The notes: generated from the sequence alone by a model not told the origin. Positions 25,855-33,871 are shown, counted from the first letter of the stretch. The stretch: DNA of 64,000 nucleotides from Amycolatopsis iheyensis (GCF_024703995.1 NZ_JAMXQV010000023.1:108254-172253); one strand, 5' to 3'. Made by a program: numbers and translations.

Positions 25855-25869
25855 GGATAGCCTGAGCTG

Positions 25870-26331
25870 GTGACGAGGCTCGCTGAACATCTCAGCATCG
25901 GACAGGTGGCGGAACGCAGCGGGGTGCCGCACACGGCGCTGCGGTTCTACGAGGAGAAAGGGCTGATCAGCTCGGAGCGTTCGGCGGGCAACCAGCGCCG
26001 CTACGCGCGCTCGGTGCTGCGGCGGATCGCGTTCATCCGCGCCGCGCAACGGGTCGGCCTCTCCCTGGAGGACATCAGCGCGTCGCTGGCGACACTCCCC
26101 GAGGACCACGCCCCGACAAAAGCGGACTGGGCTCGCCTGTCCCGAGACTGGCAACAGGAGCTGGACGCCCGGATCGACGCCCTGCAACGCCTCCGCGACC
26201 GCCTCACCGGCTGCGTCGGCTGCGGCTGCCTGTCACTACGCAGCTGCGCGCTCTACAACAACGACGACCAGCTGGCCCGCTTCGGCCCCGGCGCAAGCAA
26301 ACTACGCCCAGCACTAGAGGGCGGCATCTAA
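25870..26331 (+). CDS. soxR: SoxR-type redox-sensing MerR regulator
   Basis: A 153-residue MerR-family protein. The winged helix-turn-helix occupies residues 8-75 (SIGQVAERSGVPHTALRFYE, NQRRYARSVLRRIAFI), and a dimerisation helix follows. The four cysteines C115, C118, C120 and C126 (CVGCGCLSLRSC) form the [2Fe-2S] site that defines SoxR. In actinobacteria SoxR responds to redox-active small molecules and activates a few nearby genes. The GTG start is the first in frame. The divergent split transketolase is the obvious target here. Confidence 0.93.
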   Translation: MTRLAEHLSIGQVAERSGVPHTALRFYEEKGLISSERSAGNQRRYARSVLRRIAFIRAAQRVGLSLEDISASLATLPEDHAPTKADWARLSRDWQQELDARIDALQRLRDRLTGCVGCGCLSLRSCALYNNDDQLARFGPGASKLRPALEGGI

Positions 26332-26364
26332 ATCGGTTGCCCGCCGGGGGACGCTGGGGAGGCA

Positions 26365-26898
26365 ATGAACGAAAAAGAACTGACCCGCATCTCGAAGCGG
26401 ATGTCACGGCACCTGCGTCACGACCCGGCCGCGATCGGCCTGACCCTCGCCCCCGGCGGCTGGGTCCCCGTCGACGCCCTCCTCGCCGCGTTGCGCATCA
26501 CGCGCGAGCAGCTCGACGAGGTCGTCGAGACGAACAACAAGCGCCGCTTCGCCTTCGACGAATCCGGCACGCGCATCCGCGCCAGTCAGGGCCACAGCGT
26601 CACGGTCGACCTCGGCCTCCCGGACGCGACCCCACCGGACATCCTCTACCACGGCACGGTCCCGAAGTTCCTCGACGCGATCCTGCGCGAGGGCCTCCGC
26701 CCGATGAACCGCCACGCGGTCCACCTCTCCCCCACCACCGACACGGCCCGCGTCGTCGCCGCCCGCCGCGGCAAGCCGGTCATCCTCCGGATCGACGCCG
26801 CCGCGATGTCCGCCGCCGGCCACAGCTTCCAGGTGAGCGCCAACAACGTCTGGCTCACCGCCACCGTCCCCCCTGAGTTCCTCCACCGCCTCACCTGA
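26365..26898 (+). CDS. kptA: RNA 2'-phosphotransferase (Tpt1/KptA)
   Basis: A 177-residue KptA/Tpt1 enzyme. The family transfers an internal RNA 2'-phosphate to NAD+, giving ADP-ribose 1'',2''-cyclic phosphate and nicotinamide. Conserved parts are LTRISKRMSRHLRHDP, with the first catalytic Arg and His, TNNKRRFAFDE, ILYHGTVPKFLDAILREGL, and NRHAVHLSPT. ATG is preceded by GGGGAGGC. In fungi it ends tRNA splicing, but bacteria lack that pathway and its bacterial substrate is unknown. It stands alone, with a 21-bp repeat array just downstream. Confidence 0.94.
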   Translation: MNEKELTRISKRMSRHLRHDPAAIGLTLAPGGWVPVDALLAALRITREQLDEVVETNNKRRFAFDESGTRIRASQGHSVTVDLGLPDATPPDILYHGTVPKFLDAILREGLRPMNRHAVHLSPTTDTARVVAARRGKPVILRIDAAAMSAAGHSFQVSANNVWLTATVPPEFLHRLT

Positions 26899-26915
26899 CC
26901 CGTGTCGTCCCCCCA

Positions 26916-27166
26916 ATCACACGTGATGCCTCCCCAATCACGCGAGATCGGCTTCCAATCACGCGAGTCCCGACTTCGCGCACATGAACCCGGCCCTCCA
27001 GCCCCGCGAGTCGTCCAGCCAGGCACGGAACTCGCGTGATCGGGCCCGTGATTCACGTGATCGGAGCCGGAACTCACGTGATTGGGGGCGGGACTCGCGT
27101 GATTCGGCGCGGGAGTCGTGTGATCAGCGGGACATCACGTGTGATGGGAGGGTCGACACTCGTGAT
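26916..27166. repeat. Inverted array of a 21-bp repeat, three plus seven units
   Basis: The core ATCAC occurs at 26916, 26937 and 26958, each exactly 21 bases apart. Its complement GTGAT occurs at 27036, 27057, 27078, 27099, 27120, 27141 and 27162, again exactly 21 apart. The unit consensus is AATCACGCGAGTTCC followed by six more variable bases. The left group points against the right group, so a transcript could fold into a long imperfect hairpin. The 73-base centre lacks the pattern. The array lies between the 3' ends of kptA and a convergent tetR gene. A second copy is at 63.7-63.8 kb. Confidence 0.85.
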
Positions 27167-27759
27167 TAAAGGGTCGACACGACGGTGGGGGTTCGGCGGC
27201 GGGGGCGGCCCAGCAGGCGGCGGCCCACGTCCAGCAGCTCGGTGCGGAGTTCGTCGTCGCTCAGGCTCGCCAGGTCCGGGGAGCCGCCGGCCATGGCGAT
27301 TCCGGTCAGGGTGACCATCGCGTTCACTCGGGCCGTCGCGTCCGGGTCAGGGCCCGACAGGATTCCCAAAAGGGCCTGGCCGAAGCCCTCCATGCCGCCG
27401 TGGGCCGACTTCTCGATCGCGCGGACCAGGCCCGGGTCGCTCGAAAACAGCGCCACCAGCGCGCGGTGCCGGATCACCAGGTCGACGAACCCCTCCAGCA
27501 GCAGGTCCACCTGCGCGCCCCGGCGTTTCTGCGCGGCCGCGCGCAGCACCAGCTCGTCCAGGTCGCGCACGCCCGGCTCGGCCACCGCCTCGGTGATCTC
27601 CGCCTTCGTCTTGAAGTGGTAGTAGACGGCCGCCTTCGTGACGCCCAGCGCGTCGGCGATCATCTGCAGCGACGTGCCCTCGACCCCGTGTTCGGTGAAC
27701 AGCCGCAACGCGGTGTGCAGCAGTCGGGTCCGGGTGTCCTCGGCCGGGCCGGCGGTCAT
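27166..27759 (-). CDS. TetR-family repressor of the adjacent MMPL exporter
   Basis: A 197-residue TetR repressor with a standard HTH at about residues 10-55 (HTALRLFTEHGVEGTSLQMI, VTKAAVYYHFKTKAEI). The C-terminal domain should bind the inducer, possibly an exporter substrate. It is divergent from the MMPL transporter, and the intervening 206 bases hold five copies of one palindrome, the likely binding sites. Control of both genes is inferred from this layout. Confidence 0.92.
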   Translation of the reverse strand: MTAGPAEDTRTRLLHTALRLFTEHGVEGTSLQMIADALGVTKAAVYYHFKTKAEITEAVAEPGVRDLDELVLRAAAQKRRGAQVDLLLEGFVDLVIRHRALVALFSSDPGLVRAIEKSAHGGMEGFGQALLGILSGPDPDATARVNAMVTLTGIAMAGGSPDLASLSDDELRTELLDVGRRLLGRPRRRTPTVVSTL

Positions 27760-27799
27760 TCTTCCTCCTCAGCGAGCCGTCGGAGCGTACGTCACTGCC

Positions 27800-27906
27800 T
27801 GTCGATCGGCAAACCGTCTCCTTGCCGATCGGCTGGGATAAACCTTGCTGTTCGGCAAGTCACATACTTGCCGATCGGCTTGGAAGTCGCCTAGCCGATC
27901 GGCTAG
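27800..27906. promoter_or_regulatory. Five-operator array for the TetR-MMPL divergon
   Basis: Five copies of a GCCGATCGGC-type palindrome have centres at about 27805, 27828, 27851, 27874 and 27898, a pitch of 23, 23, 23 and 24 bases. The last, CTAGCCGATCGGCTAG (27891-27906), is a perfect 16-base palindrome. The third (CTTGCTGTTCGGCAAG) is degenerate in the middle but keeps its CTTGC/GCAAG arms. Such a regular array suggests cooperative binding by the divergent TetR protein. Confidence 0.8.
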
Positions 27907-27965
27907 CTTGGAGGGGCAACCTTATGGAGTGAACCGACCCCGTTCGGGCGAAACGGAGCTGACTC

Positions 27966-30158
27966 GTGGCGACCTTCCTGTACCGGCTGGGCCGGTTGTC
28001 CTTCCGACGGCGAGCGCTGGTCGCCGCCGTCTGGGCGGCCGTCCTCGTGGCGCTCGGGCTGGGCGCCCTCACGCTCTCCGGCCAGCTGTCGAACTCGGTG
28101 ACGATCCCCGGCACCGAGTCGCAGCGGGCCATCGACCAGCTGACCGAGAAGTTCCCGCAGGCCAACGCGGGTGGCGCGACCGCGCGCGTCGTCATCGAGG
28201 CGCCGGCCGGCACCACGGTCACCGACGCCAAGGGCAAGGCCGCGGTCGAGGCGCTGGTCGGGCAGCTGAAGACCGCGCCGAAGGTCGCCGCCGTCGTGGA
28301 CCCGTTCCAGGCGCAGTCGATCTCGCCCGACAAGCGCGTCGCGCTCGCCCAGGTCAGCTACGGCGCGAAGGCGTACGAGCTCACGGACGGTGACCGCGAG
28401 GCGCTGCAAGAGCCCGCCGAGGAGGCCCGCGCGCACGGGTTCACCGTCGAGTTCGGCGGCGACGCCGTGCAGGGCATCCCCGAGACCGGCGCCACCGAAG
28501 GCCTCGGCGTCGCGGTCGCGGCCGTCGTGCTGATCATCACCTTCGGCTCGCTCGTCGCCGCCGGGATCCCGCTGCTCACCGCGCTCATCGGCGTCGGCAC
28601 CGGGATGGGCGGCATCTTCCTCGCCTCCGGGTTCCTCGAGCTGAACTCGAACACGCCGATCCTGGCGCTGATGATCGGGCTGGCCGTCGGCATCGACTAC
28701 GCGCTGTTCATCGTCTCCCGCTACCGGCACGAGCTGAAACTCGGCCGCGACCCCGAGGAGGCCGCGGGACGCGCGACCGGCACCGCCGGCTCGGCCGTCG
28801 TGTTCGCCGGGCTCACCGTCATCATCGCGCTGGCCGGCCTGACCGTCGTCGGCATCCCGTTCCTCGGCCAGATGGGCGTCGCCGCGGCCGTGACCGTCGC
28901 GGTCGCCGTGCTCATCGCCCTGACGCTGCTGCCCGCGATCCTCGGCTTCGCCGGCACCCGGGTGGCCGGCGAGCGCATCCGCCTGCGCCGCAAGCCCGTC
29001 GAAACGACGCACGGCGAGCGCTGGGCGCGGTTCGTCGCCCGCCACCGGATCCCGGTGCTGCTCGTCGCGCTGGCCGGGATGGCCGTCGTCGCGCTGCCCG
29101 CGCTCGGCATGCAGCTCGGCCTGCCCAACGACAGCACCGCCGCGCCCGAGTCGACGCAGAAGAAGGCGTACGACATCGCCAGCCGCAGCTTCGGCGAGGG
29201 TTCGAACGGCCCGCTGCTGGTCGTCGTCGACGCCGGCGCGAGCACCAACCGCCAGGTCGCGCTCGGCCAGGCCGCATCGAACATCGCGAAGCTGCCCGAC
29301 GTCGCCGCCGTCACCCCGCCGCGCGTCAACCAGGCCGGTGACACGGCGTTGCTCACGGTGATCCCCAAGAGCGGTCCGAGCAGCACCCAGACCGAGGACC
29401 TGGTGGCCGCGATCCGCAGCGAATCCGGCGTCCTGGAGAACGCGACCGGCGCGAAGCTGGCCGTCACCGGGCAGACCGCGGCGAACATCGACGTCTCGGA
29501 GAAGCTGTCCGACGCGATGCTCCCCTACCTCGCGTTGATCGTCGGGCTGGCGTTCGTGCTGCTGATGCTGGTGTTCCGCTCGGTGGTGGTGCCACTGAAG
29601 GCGACGATCGGTTTCCTCGGCTCGGTCGCGGCGACGTTCGGCGCGGTGGTCGCGGTGTTCCAGTGGGGCTGGCTGACCGACCTGCTCGGCGTCGAGTCCA
29701 CCGGGCCGATCATGAGCATGCTGCCGATCCTGCTGATCGGTGTCCTTTTCGGACTGGCGATGGACTACCAGGTGTTCCTGGTGACGCGGATGCGCGAGGA
29801 GCACGTCCACGGCGCCGAGCCGCAGGAGGCGATGGTCACCGGCTTCCGCCATGGCGCGCGGGTGGTCGTCGCGGCGGCGCTGATCATGATCAGCGTGTTC
29901 GCCGGGTTCATCCTGGCCGAGTCGGCGCTGATCCAGTCGATCGGCTTCGCGCTGGCGTTCGGCGTGCTGGTGGACGCGTTCGTGGTCCGCATGACGCTGG
30001 TGCCGGCGGTGATGTCCCTGCTCGGCCGCGGCGCGTGGTGGCTGCCGAAGTGGCTGGACCGGATCCTGCCGGACGTCGACGTGGAGGGCGAGAAGCTCAC
30101 GAAGCACCTCGACGCTCCGGGCGATGACGAGCGTGAACTGGTCGGCGCGAGCCGCTAG
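27966..30158 (+). CDS. MMPL-family membrane exporter
   Basis: A 730-residue transporter of the RND/MMPL type. Two similar halves each hold one N-terminal helix, a large outer domain and a bundle of helices. Family motifs include LMIGLAVGIDYALFIVSRYR in the first half and LFGLAMDYQVFLVTRMREE in the second, both with the aspartate-tyrosine pair of proton relay. MMPL proteins export lipids or drugs. GTG 27966 has GGAG eight bases upstream. Regulation by the divergent TetR gene through the five-operator array is very likely; the substrate is not known. Confidence 0.94.
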   Translation: MATFLYRLGRLSFRRRALVAAVWAAVLVALGLGALTLSGQLSNSVTIPGTESQRAIDQLTEKFPQANAGGATARVVIEAPAGTTVTDAKGKAAVEALVGQLKTAPKVAAVVDPFQAQSISPDKRVALAQVSYGAKAYELTDGDREALQEPAEEARAHGFTVEFGGDAVQGIPETGATEGLGVAVAAVVLIITFGSLVAAGIPLLTALIGVGTGMGGIFLASGFLELNSNTPILALMIGLAVGIDYALFIVSRYRHELKLGRDPEEAAGRATGTAGSAVVFAGLTVIIALAGLTVVGIPFLGQMGVAAAVTVAVAVLIALTLLPAILGFAGTRVAGERIRLRRKPVETTHGERWARFVARHRIPVLLVALAGMAVVALPALGMQLGLPNDSTAAPESTQKKAYDIASRSFGEGSNGPLLVVVDAGASTNRQVALGQAASNIAKLPDVAAVTPPRVNQAGDTALLTVIPKSGPSSTQTEDLVAAIRSESGVLENATGAKLAVTGQTAANIDVSEKLSDAMLPYLALIVGLAFVLLMLVFRSVVVPLKATIGFLGSVAATFGAVVAVFQWGWLTDLLGVESTGPIMSMLPILLIGVLFGLAMDYQVFLVTRMREEHVHGAEPQEAMVTGFRHGARVVVAAALIMISVFAGFILAESALIQSIGFALAFGVLVDAFVVRMTLVPAVMSLLGRGAWWLPKWLDRILPDVDVEGEKLTKHLDAPGDDERELVGASR

Positions 30159-30165
30159 CGCTGTG

Positions 30166-30216
30166 CCGTGAAGGGCACCCTCGTGGGCTTGAAAGCCACG
30201 AGGGTGCCCTTCACGG
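30166..30216. terminator. Perfect 21-bp hairpin between convergent genes
   Basis: The arm at 30166-30186 (CCGTGAAGGGCACCC then TCGTGG) pairs perfectly with 30196-30216 across a nine-base loop (GCTTGAAAG). It lies eight bases after the MMPL stop and three before the convergent gene's 3' end, so it could terminate both. No T-tract is present. The exactness of a 21-base stem suggests a dispersed repeat element as well as a terminator. Confidence 0.75.
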
Positions 30217-30219
30217 TGT

Positions 30220-30642
30220 TCAGGCCGGGGCCGGAACACCGTCGAGGACGACCACCGGGAAGACCCGGTCGGTGTTCCGCTCGTAGGCGGAGGTGCCGTC
30301 GGAAACCCGGCGGTAGAGGCGGTCGCGTTCCTCGCCGGTCGTCACGACGGCCTGGGCCCGATAGGTGCCGTCGCCGAGTTCGACCGTCACGGCCGGGTCG
30401 GCCCGCAGATTGTGGAACCAGGCCGGGTGCCGCGGCGCACCGGCCTTGGAGCCGACGACGAAGATGCGGCCCCGGTCGTCGACTGCGAAGCCGAGCGGCA
30501 CGGTCGTCCGCCGTCCGGTGCGCGCCCCGGTCGTGGTCAGCAGCAGGATCGGGAACGGTGGTTCGCGCACCGTGCCGTGGTTGGCGCGGAACTCGCTGAT
30601 GACGCCCTGGTTGTAGGTCCGGAACTCCTCGTCGGTGGGCAT
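30220..30642 (-). CDS. Deazaflavin (F420)-dependent nitroreductase-family protein
   Basis: A 140-residue split-barrel protein of the Ddn/DUF385 family. Typical parts are ILLLTTTGARTGRRTTVPLG, VVGSKAGAPRHPAWFHNLRA and VTVELGDGTYRAQAVV. Relatives bind F420 and reduce quinones or nitro compounds. ATG 30642 gives MPTDEEFRTYNQGVISEF. The physiological substrate cannot be told. It converges on the MMPL gene. Confidence 0.88.
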   Translation of the reverse strand: MPTDEEFRTYNQGVISEFRANHGTVREPPFPILLLTTTGARTGRRTTVPLGFAVDDRGRIFVVGSKAGAPRHPAWFHNLRADPAVTVELGDGTYRAQAVVTTGEERDRLYRRVSDGTSAYERNTDRVFPVVVLDGVPAPA

Positions 30643-30697
30643 GGTCCTCCTCGGCTCGTCTGCAAGGTGGACCGCCCGCGCCCGCGAAAGGAATCGG

Positions 30698-30856
30698 TCA
30701 GCTGGCGAACCAGAAGATCGCGCCGCCGATGGCGAGCAGCGCCGCGATGCCCAGCACCCCCGCCATGAACTTCGCCGTCTTCCACGTCGAGTACACCCCG
30801 CCCACCAGGAAGCCGCCCAAGGCCAGCAGGAGGACTCCGACGACTTCCTTGCTCAC
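30698..30856 (-). CDS. Small membrane protein coupled to hisB
   Basis: A 52-residue protein with two hydrophobic helices (EVVGVLLLALGGFLVGGVYS, and VLGIAALLAIGGAIFWFAS). GTG 30856 overlaps the hisB stop as GTGA, which supports translation and sets the start. The conserved slot after hisB in actinobacteria suggests a real gene, but no function is known. Confidence 0.7.
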   Translation of the reverse strand: MSKEVVGVLLLALGGFLVGGVYSTWKTAKFMAGVLGIAALLAIGGAIFWFAS

Positions 30857-31452
30857 AGAACGCCCTTCGTCGACGGGATGCCGGCCGCGCGCGGGTCCGG
30901 TTCGGTTGCCGCACGCAACGCGCGAGCCACCGCCTTGTACTCCGCCTCCGCGATGTGGTGGGGGTCGCGGCCGTGGATCACCCGCACGTGCAACGCGATC
31001 TGCGCGTGGAACGACAGCGAGTCGAACACGTGGCGGGTAAGCACGAACGGGTAGTTGTTGCCGATCGTGAAGGTGTTGAACTGCTCCGGCTCGCCCACGT
31101 GCACGCAGTACGGCCGGCCCGAGACGTCGATTGCCGCGTGGGCCAGCGTTTCGTCCATCGGGATCCACGCGTCGCCGAAGCGGCGGATGCCGCTCTTGTC
31201 GCCCAGGGCCTGGCGGATCGCCTGGCCCAGCACGATCGCCGTGTCCTCCACCGTGTGGTGCGCGTCGATGTGGACGTCGCCGGTGGCCTCGACCTTCAGG
31301 TCCAGGGAGCCGTGCACGCCGAACGCCGTCAGCATGTGGTCGTAGAACGGGACGCCGGTCGAGATGTCGACCTCGCCCGTGCCGTCGAGGTCCAGCTGGA
31401 CGAAGATCGAGGACTCCTTGGTGGTGCGCTCGACCTTGCCGATGCGGGTCAT
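30853..31452 (-). CDS. hisB: Imidazoleglycerol-phosphate dehydratase
   Basis: HisB dehydrates imidazole glycerol phosphate to imidazole acetol phosphate with manganese. The 199 residues are the monofunctional form. The metal-binding repeats are VHIDAHHTVEDTAIVLG and HVRVIHGRDPHHIAEAEYKA. The start MTRIGKVERTTKESSIFV is typical of the family. ATG 31452 overlaps the hisC stop by four bases (ATGA), as do the other junctions here, so hisD-hisC-hisB form one coupled unit. Confidence 0.97.
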   Translation of the reverse strand: MTRIGKVERTTKESSIFVQLDLDGTGEVDISTGVPFYDHMLTAFGVHGSLDLKVEATGDVHIDAHHTVEDTAIVLGQAIRQALGDKSGIRRFGDAWIPMDETLAHAAIDVSGRPYCVHVGEPEQFNTFTIGNNYPFVLTRHVFDSLSFHAQIALHVRVIHGRDPHHIAEAEYKAVARALRAATEPDPRAAGIPSTKGVL

Positions 31453-32549
31453 CGGGAAACTTCCTTACTCGCCTCGAGGAAGGCGTCGTTCTCTTCCGGC
31501 GTGCCGATGCTGACGCGCAGGTGTCCTTCGATGCCCGGGTCGCGGATCAGCACTCCGCACTCCAAATAGGACTGCCAAGCCGCCGACGGCGAAGCGAACC
31601 GTCCGAACAGGACGAAGTTCGAGTCGCTCGGCACCGGGTCGTACCCCAGGCCCGCCAACGCTTCCACGACGCGGTCGCGCTCCGCGGCCAGCTTGTGCAC
31701 GCTGTCCAAAGTGGCGTCCGCGTGGCGCAGTGCCGCCCGCGCCGCCGCCTGCGTCAGGCGGGACAGGTGGTAGGGCAGCCGCACCAGCTGCAGTGCGTCC
31801 ACCACCGCCGGGGCCGCCGCCAGGTAGCCGAGCCGGCCACCCGCGAACGCGAACGCCTTGCTCATCGTGCGTGAGACGATCAACGAAGCCGGGTAGTCCG
31901 CCAGCAGCGAAACCGCGCTCGGCTGCGACGAAAACTCCGCGTACGCCTCGTCGACGACCACGATCCCGGTGGCCACGTCGAGCAGTGAGCGCAGCTCGTC
32001 GAGCGGGATCGAGCCACCCGTCGGGTTGTTCGGGCTGGTGACGAACACGACGTCGGGCCGCTTCGAGGCGATGACCGCGGCCGCCGCGGCCGTGTCCAGC
32101 GTGAAATCGGGACGGCGCGGCGCGGGCACCCACTCGGTGCGCGTGCCCGACGCGATGATCGGGTGCATCGAGTACGACGGCTCGAAGCCGAGCGCGCTGC
32201 GCCCGGGCCCGCCGAACGCCTGCAGGATCTGCTGCAGCACCTCGTTGGACCCGTTGGCGGCCCACACGTTCGCCTCCGACAGCACCACCCGCGTCGACAC
32301 GCTCAGGTAGTCGGCCAGGTCCTGGCGCAGCGCCACCGCGTCCCGATCCGGGTAACGGTGCAGCTCGGCCGCTTCGAGACGGACCGCTTCGGCGACGTCC
32401 GAGACCAGCGCGGGCGGCGGCGGGTACGGGTTTTCGTTGGTGTTGAGCCGGACCGGGACGTCCAGCTGCGGCGCGCCGTAGGGCGACTTGCCGCGCAGGT
32501 CTTCGCGCAGCGGCAGCTGGTCCAGGGTGACGTCTTCGCCGATCGTCAT
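31449..32549 (-). CDS. hisC: Histidinol-phosphate aminotransferase
   Basis: A 366-residue PLP enzyme that transaminates imidazole acetol phosphate to histidinol phosphate. The cofactor lysine lies in SRTMSKAFAFAGGRLGY, the cofactor aspartate and asparagine in TSPNNPTGGSIP and VVDEAYAEF. The N-terminal RLNTNENPYPPP is the substrate-binding motif. ATG 32549 was set by the ATGA overlap with hisD; longer upstream frames are not supported. Confidence 0.97.
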   Translation of the reverse strand: MTIGEDVTLDQLPLREDLRGKSPYGAPQLDVPVRLNTNENPYPPPPALVSDVAEAVRLEAAELHRYPDRDAVALRQDLADYLSVSTRVVLSEANVWAANGSNEVLQQILQAFGGPGRSALGFEPSYSMHPIIASGTRTEWVPAPRRPDFTLDTAAAAAVIASKRPDVVFVTSPNNPTGGSIPLDELRSLLDVATGIVVVDEAYAEFSSQPSAVSLLADYPASLIVSRTMSKAFAFAGGRLGYLAAAPAVVDALQLVRLPYHLSRLTQAAARAALRHADATLDSVHKLAAERDRVVEALAGLGYDPVPSDSNFVLFGRFASPSAAWQSYLECGVLIRDPGIEGHLRVSIGTPEENDAFLEASKEVSR

Positions 32550-33871
32550 CGGATCGAACCTCCGAAGCGCGCAGTGACGGCCTCGCCGTGCGCGGGCAGG
32601 TCCTCGGCGTCGGCCAGCGCGACGACGCGGCCGGCGACCTCGCGCAGGGCGTCCTCGGTGTAGTCCACGACGTGGATGCCCTTGAGGAAGCTCTGCACGG
32701 ACAGCCCCGAGGAGTGGCGGGCGAACCCGCCGGTGGGCAGCACGTGGTTGGACCCGGCGCAGTAGTCGCCGAGCGACACCGGGGCGTACGCGCCGACGAA
32801 GATGGCGCCCGCGTTGCGGACCCGGGCCGCGACCGCGCGCGAGTCCGCCGTCTGGATCTCGAGGTGCTCGGCGGCGTACGCGTCGACGACACGCAGCCCA
32901 TCGTCCACTGTGGACACCAGGATCACGCCGGACTGCTTGCCGCCCAAGGCCTCGGCGACGCGTTCCGAGTGCTTCGTCGCGGCGACGCGGTTCACCAGTT
33001 CCTTGTCGACGGCGTCGGCGAGCTCGAGCGAGGTCGTCACCAGGACGCTCGCGGCGAGGGGGTCGTGCTCGGCCTGGCTGATCAGGTCGGCGGCGACGTG
33101 CACCGGGTCGGCCGTCTCGTCGGCGAGGATGGCGATCTCGGTCGGGCCGGCCTCGGCGTCGATGCCGATCAGGCCGCGCAGGAGCCGCTTGGCCGCGGTG
33201 AGGTAGATGTTGCCCGGCCCGGTGACGATGTCGACCGGGGTGAGCTCGGCGCCGTCGGTGTCCGTGCCGCCGTACGCGAGCAGCGCGACGGCCTGCGCGC
33301 CGCCGGCCGCCCACACCTCGTCGACGCCGAGCAGCTCGGCGGCGGCGAGGATGGTCGGGTGCGGCAGGCCGTCGAAAGCGGCCTGCGGCGGCGAGCAGAC
33401 GACCAGCGAGCCGACGCCGGCGATCTGCGCCGGGACGACGTTCATGACCACAGTGGACGGGTACACGGCCAGCCCGCCCGGCGCGTAGAGCCCGACGCGC
33501 TCGACCGGCACCCACTTCTCGGTGACCGTGCCGCCGTCGACGACCGTGGTCGTGACGTCGGTGCGGCGCTGCTCGGCGTGCACCTTCCGGGCGCGGGTGA
33601 TCGACTCCTCGAGCGCGGCGCGCACAGCCGGGTCCAGCTGCTCCAGAGCCTGCGTGAGCGAAGCACGCGGCACCCGCACCGACGCCGGACGGACCTTGTC
33701 GAACTTCTCCGTGTACTCGAGGACGGCATCGACACCGCGGTCACGGACCGCCTCGACCACCGGGCGCACGTGATGCAGCGCCGCGTCCACGTCGTATTCG
33801 GCGCGTGGGAGCGTGGCGCGCAGTTCGGCGGCGGTCGGGACCTGCCCACGCAGGTCGGTGCGGTTCAACAT
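32546..33871 (-). CDS. hisD: Histidinol dehydrogenase
   Basis: A 441-residue zinc enzyme that oxidises histidinol to histidine in two NAD+-dependent steps. Family marks are VGLYAPGGLAVYPSTVVMNV, VDIVTGPGNIYLTAAKRLL, AGPTEIAILADETADP and the C-terminal AGSNHVLPTGGFARHSSGLS with zinc-binding residues. ATG 33871 (MLNRTDLRG) fits the family better than the in-frame start seven codons upstream. It is the first gene of the hisD-hisC-hisB unit and is divergent from a carbon-nitrogen hydrolase gene, with an 83-base gap that should hold both promoters. Confidence 0.97.
   Translation of the reverse strand: MLNRTDLRGQVPTAAELRATLPRAEYDVDAALHHVRPVVEAVRDRGVDAVLEYTEKFDKVRPASVRVPRASLTQALEQLDPAVRAALEESITRARKVHAEQRRTDVTTTVVDGGTVTEKWVPVERVGLYAPGGLAVYPSTVVMNVVPAQIAGVGSLVVCSPPQAAFDGLPHPTILAAAELLGVDEVWAAGGAQAVALLAYGGTDTDGAELTPVDIVTGPGNIYLTAAKRLLRGLIGIDAEAGPTEIAILADETADPVHVAADLISQAEHDPLAASVLVTTSLELADAVDKELVNRVAATKHSERVAEALGGKQSGVILVSTVDDGLRVVDAYAAEHLEIQTADSRAVAARVRNAGAIFVGAYAPVSLGDYCAGSNHVLPTGGFARHSSGLSVQSFLKGIHVVDYTEDALREVAGRVVALADAEDLPAHGEAVTARFGGSIR

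Noticed and set aside
26916..27166. Possible CRISPR array
   Set aside because: The repeats are adjacent 21-bp units without unique spacers of constant length, and no cas genes are nearby.
26984..27169. A 61-codon frame reading a periodic Ser-Arg-Asp-rich peptide across the 21-bp array
   Set aside because: The 7-residue period is simply the 21-bp repeat read as codons; there is no ribosome site.
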